A DNA stretch of 6,760 nucleotides from Dehalococcoidia bacterium (GTDB lineage Bacteria > Chloroflexota > Dehalococcoidia > GIF9 > AB-539-J10), in NCBI GenBank assembly GCA_030626915.1, contig DAOUTC010000066.1, forward strand, positions 1 through 6,760, read 5' to 3'. Shown one piece after another: positions 5,342 to 6,760 of this stretch (the first letter of the stretch is position 1; each line of letters begins with the position of its first letter). Both the position numbers and the translations under genes were made by a program. Below the pieces are notes generated by a model, which was not told the origin of the DNA, ran no database searches, and saw nothing but the letters and a program-made list of their open reading frames with translations.

Positions 5342-6058
5342 ATGAACAAAAAATTTTTAATTATCCTCACTAGCCTTTTGCTCGTCGGGTTGGCATTTGC
5401 AGTAACTCCCGTTTGGGCTCAAGAACAAGGAGAGGAAACTGTTTCTATTGGCGAGGTTTCAGACCCTGGTATTCTGCCCGATTCACCTTTTTACTTTATG
5501 AAGGGTTGGGGAAGAGCCATCCGTACTTTTTTCGCTTTTAATGCCCAAGAGAAAACCAGGTTGGCATTGAGATTTGCCAATGAGGATGTGTTGGCAATTA
5601 AGAAACTGTGTGACAAAGGAGAATGCCAACTTGCTGAGGAACACTGTGAGAAATTCCAGGAGCAGTTTCAAAGAGCTATTCAATGGACGGAAAGGGCAAG
5701 AGAAGAAGGTAAAGATGTCGAGGCATTGATTGAAAAATTAAAGGAAAATCACCTCCGCCAGCAACAAGTTTTAGCCAGCGTATTAGAAAAGGCACCAGAA
5801 CAGGCGAGCGAGGGAATTCTTAAAGCTATTGAGAATTCAAGTTTTGGCTTGGAGAACGCCATTGAGAGAATTCAAGGGAAGCATAAAATGGAACAATTTC
5901 GAGAAGAACTCAATCTTCAATTCAGTAATGTGGGTGAGGAGACACGAATAAGAATCCAGGAAAGATTGGAAGCAAGACATCACGAACCAGGAGAAATCTT
6001 TAGCGGAGAACCACAGGAACAGAAGCACAATCAGGGAAATCCCGGTGGGAGTAGATAA
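5342..6058 (+). CDS. Secreted DUF5667-like helical protein
   Basis: This 238-residue protein has a clear Sec signal peptide with hydrophobic core 5-22 and a likely signal peptidase I cut after VWA (26|27). The mature part contains a block PDSPFYFMKGWGRAIRTFF (46-64) followed by an alanine/glutamate-rich LALRFANEDVLAIKKL helix, the hallmark of the DUF5667 family. The rest to about 215 is strongly charged and helical, probably coiled coil, and the tail is Gly/Pro/Gln/Glu-rich. Cysteines 90, 95 and 102 are grouped. Function is unknown for the family; it is common as a secreted protein in Chloroflexota and some candidate phyla. AGGAGGG (5327-5333) with 8 nt spacing supports the start. Nothing ties it functionally to the ars operon. 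Confidence 0.85.
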   Translation: MNKKFLIILTSLLLVGLAFAVTPVWAQEQGEETVSIGEVSDPGILPDSPFYFMKGWGRAIRTFFAFNAQEKTRLALRFANEDVLAIKKLCDKGECQLAEEHCEKFQEQFQRAIQWTERAREEGKDVEALIEKLKENHLRQQQVLASVLEKAPEQASEGILKAIENSSFGLENAIERIQGKHKMEQFREELNLQFSNVGEETRIRIQERLEARHHEPGEIFSGEPQEQKHNQGNPGGSR

Positions 6059-6093
6059 GAATCCTTTAGAAAGTCTAGCCCCAAGGATGAGAG

Positions 6094-6122
6094 TTGCCTA
6101 ATTTCTTGGTTTTGATTATATT
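6094..6122 (+). promoter_or_regulatory. Candidate promoter for the repeat lipoprotein gene
   Basis: TTGCCT (6094-6099, 4/6) and TATATT (6117-6122, 5/6) are 17 bp apart, 63 bp before the ATG at 6186. This suggests the lipoprotein gene is transcribed independently of the DUF5667-like gene. Confidence 0.4.
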
Positions 6123-6185
6123 TGTGTTTTGTCCGAGCAGATTTCTAGATTTTCGGCCCTGTTTATCAGGAGGAAAGGAGTTAGA

Positions 6186-6760
6186 ATGGAATCAATACCC
6201 TTTAAACCAAAGATTTGGATTACTAGCTTCACCATTTTGGTTGCCGCTATTTTCCTCATAGGTGGTTGTGCTCCAGCTAACCACCCGCCGGTCATCACTA
6301 ATCTCAAAGCTGAACCAGAGGCAGTTTCTCCTTCAGGGGTTTGCCAAATTGAGTGTATTGCTTCAGATGAGGATGGCGATGAATTGAGTTATGAATGGTT
6401 GGCTAGTGAGAGCTATATAGATGGGGATGAAGCTACCGTCACCTGGACTGCTCCTGAGTCTGAAGGTATCTATAACATTACGGTCAAGGTAACTGATGGC
6501 AATGGTGGCGAAGTTACTGATTCTATAACTATCACCGTGAAGGACAATCGTCCACCGACTATTACCAGCTTGATAGCCGATGCGGATTGGGTTACTCCTT
6601 CAAGTAGTTGTCGTATTGAATGCAATGCTGAAGACCCCGATGGCGATGAACTGAGCTATGACTGGTCAACTAGCAGAGGTGATATTTCTGGCGCAGGTTC
6701 TGTAGTTACCTGGACTGCTCCTGGTGCAGTGGGCCTTTATGATATTGCAGTTGTAGTTAC
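6186..6760 (+). CDS. Lipoprotein with tandem PKD/Ig-like domains (3' end outside window)
   Basis: The first 191 codons of an open frame that continues past the window. An N-terminal hydrophobic segment (11-27) ends in the lipobox IGGC, so C28 should be lipidated and the protein anchored outside the cytoplasmic membrane. Two tandem domains follow with an exact 89-residue period (34-122 and 123 on). Each has a PPxIT start, a CxIEC pair (53/57 and 142/146), D-x-DGDELSY-x-W, a VTWTAP strand and a PKD-like end such as GIYNITVKVTDGNGG. PKD/cadherin-like domains of this type usually serve surface adhesion or substrate binding; no catalytic domain is visible yet. AAGGAG (6175-6180) with 5 nt spacing supports the start. 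Confidence 0.85.
   Translation, partial: MESIPFKPKIWITSFTILVAAIFLIGGCAPANHPPVITNLKAEPEAVSPSGVCQIECIASDEDGDELSYEWLASESYIDGDEATVTWTAPESEGIYNITVKVTDGNGGEVTDSITITVKDNRPPTITSLIADADWVTPSSSCRIECNAEDPDGDELSYDWSTSRGDISGAGSVVTWTAPGAVGLYDIAVVV
6285..6760 (+). repeat. Tandem 267-bp coding repeat (89-residue PKD/Ig-like unit)
   Basis: Unit 1 spans about 6285-6551 and unit 2 starts at 6552 and is cut by the window end. The units remain similar at DNA level: the 16-mer ACCTGGACTGCTCCTG recurs at 6441 and 6708, exactly 267 bp apart, and GATGGCGATGAA recurs before each SY-x-W motif. This indicates duplication within the gene, and more units may follow. Confidence 0.8.

Noticed and set aside
6061..6088. Possible terminator after the DUF5667-like gene (ATCCTT...AAGGAT)
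   Set aside because: A six-pair stem with a 16-nt loop and no T-run directly after it; chance pairing is likely.

Overview
The window looks like part of a bacterial chromosome from an uncultured, probably anaerobic lineage. The low-to-moderate GC coding style, a DUF5667-type secreted protein and a dispersed 'TCATTCTGAGC / AGCGAAGAATCT' repeat all fit a Chloroflexota (Dehalococcoidia-like) genome. That placement is inference from overall resemblance, not proof. Both tRNAs lack an encoded CCA end.

Left end (1-357): two minus-strand tRNA genes, His(GTG) then Arg(TCG) in transcription order, sit 3 nt apart behind a good promoter. A short repeat-derived element follows, flanked by identical 10-bp sequences. 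Next (354-1544, minus) is a membrane-anchored thioredoxin-CcdA fusion of the DsbD type. It is divergent from everything downstream.

Centre (1735-5198, plus): a compact arsenic-type operon. It encodes an ArsR repressor with the CVC metal-site motif, an ArsP-type permease, three small thioredoxin-fold proteins of 87-88 residues, an ArsF-like lipoprotein with an extracytoplasmic CGGC motif, and an ArsG-like six-helix membrane protein. From the first thioredoxin to arsG the genes overlap or lie 1 nt apart. An inverted repeat overlaps the -10 region of the arsR promoter, and a related palindrome overlaps a second predicted promoter in front of the permease. ArsE/F/G-type proteins are known from nitroaromatic arsenical reduction and export, and ArsP exports trivalent organoarsenicals. 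No arsC, arsB/acr3, arsA or arsM homologue is visible here. The set therefore looks specialised for organoarsenicals or for thiol-driven redox chemistry across the membrane.

The most interesting reading is that cytoplasmic thioredoxin-like proteins, a CcdA-like membrane carrier (the ArsG homologue has one cysteine in each of two helices, as CcdA does) and the lipoprotein ArsF form a complete transmembrane dithiol relay. A second CcdA-type fusion is encoded back-to-back with it.

Right end (5199-6760, plus): a secreted helical DUF5667-like protein and the first 191 codons of a lipoprotein with tandem 89-residue PKD/Ig-like repeats, each apparently with its own promoter. The lipoprotein gene runs off the window.
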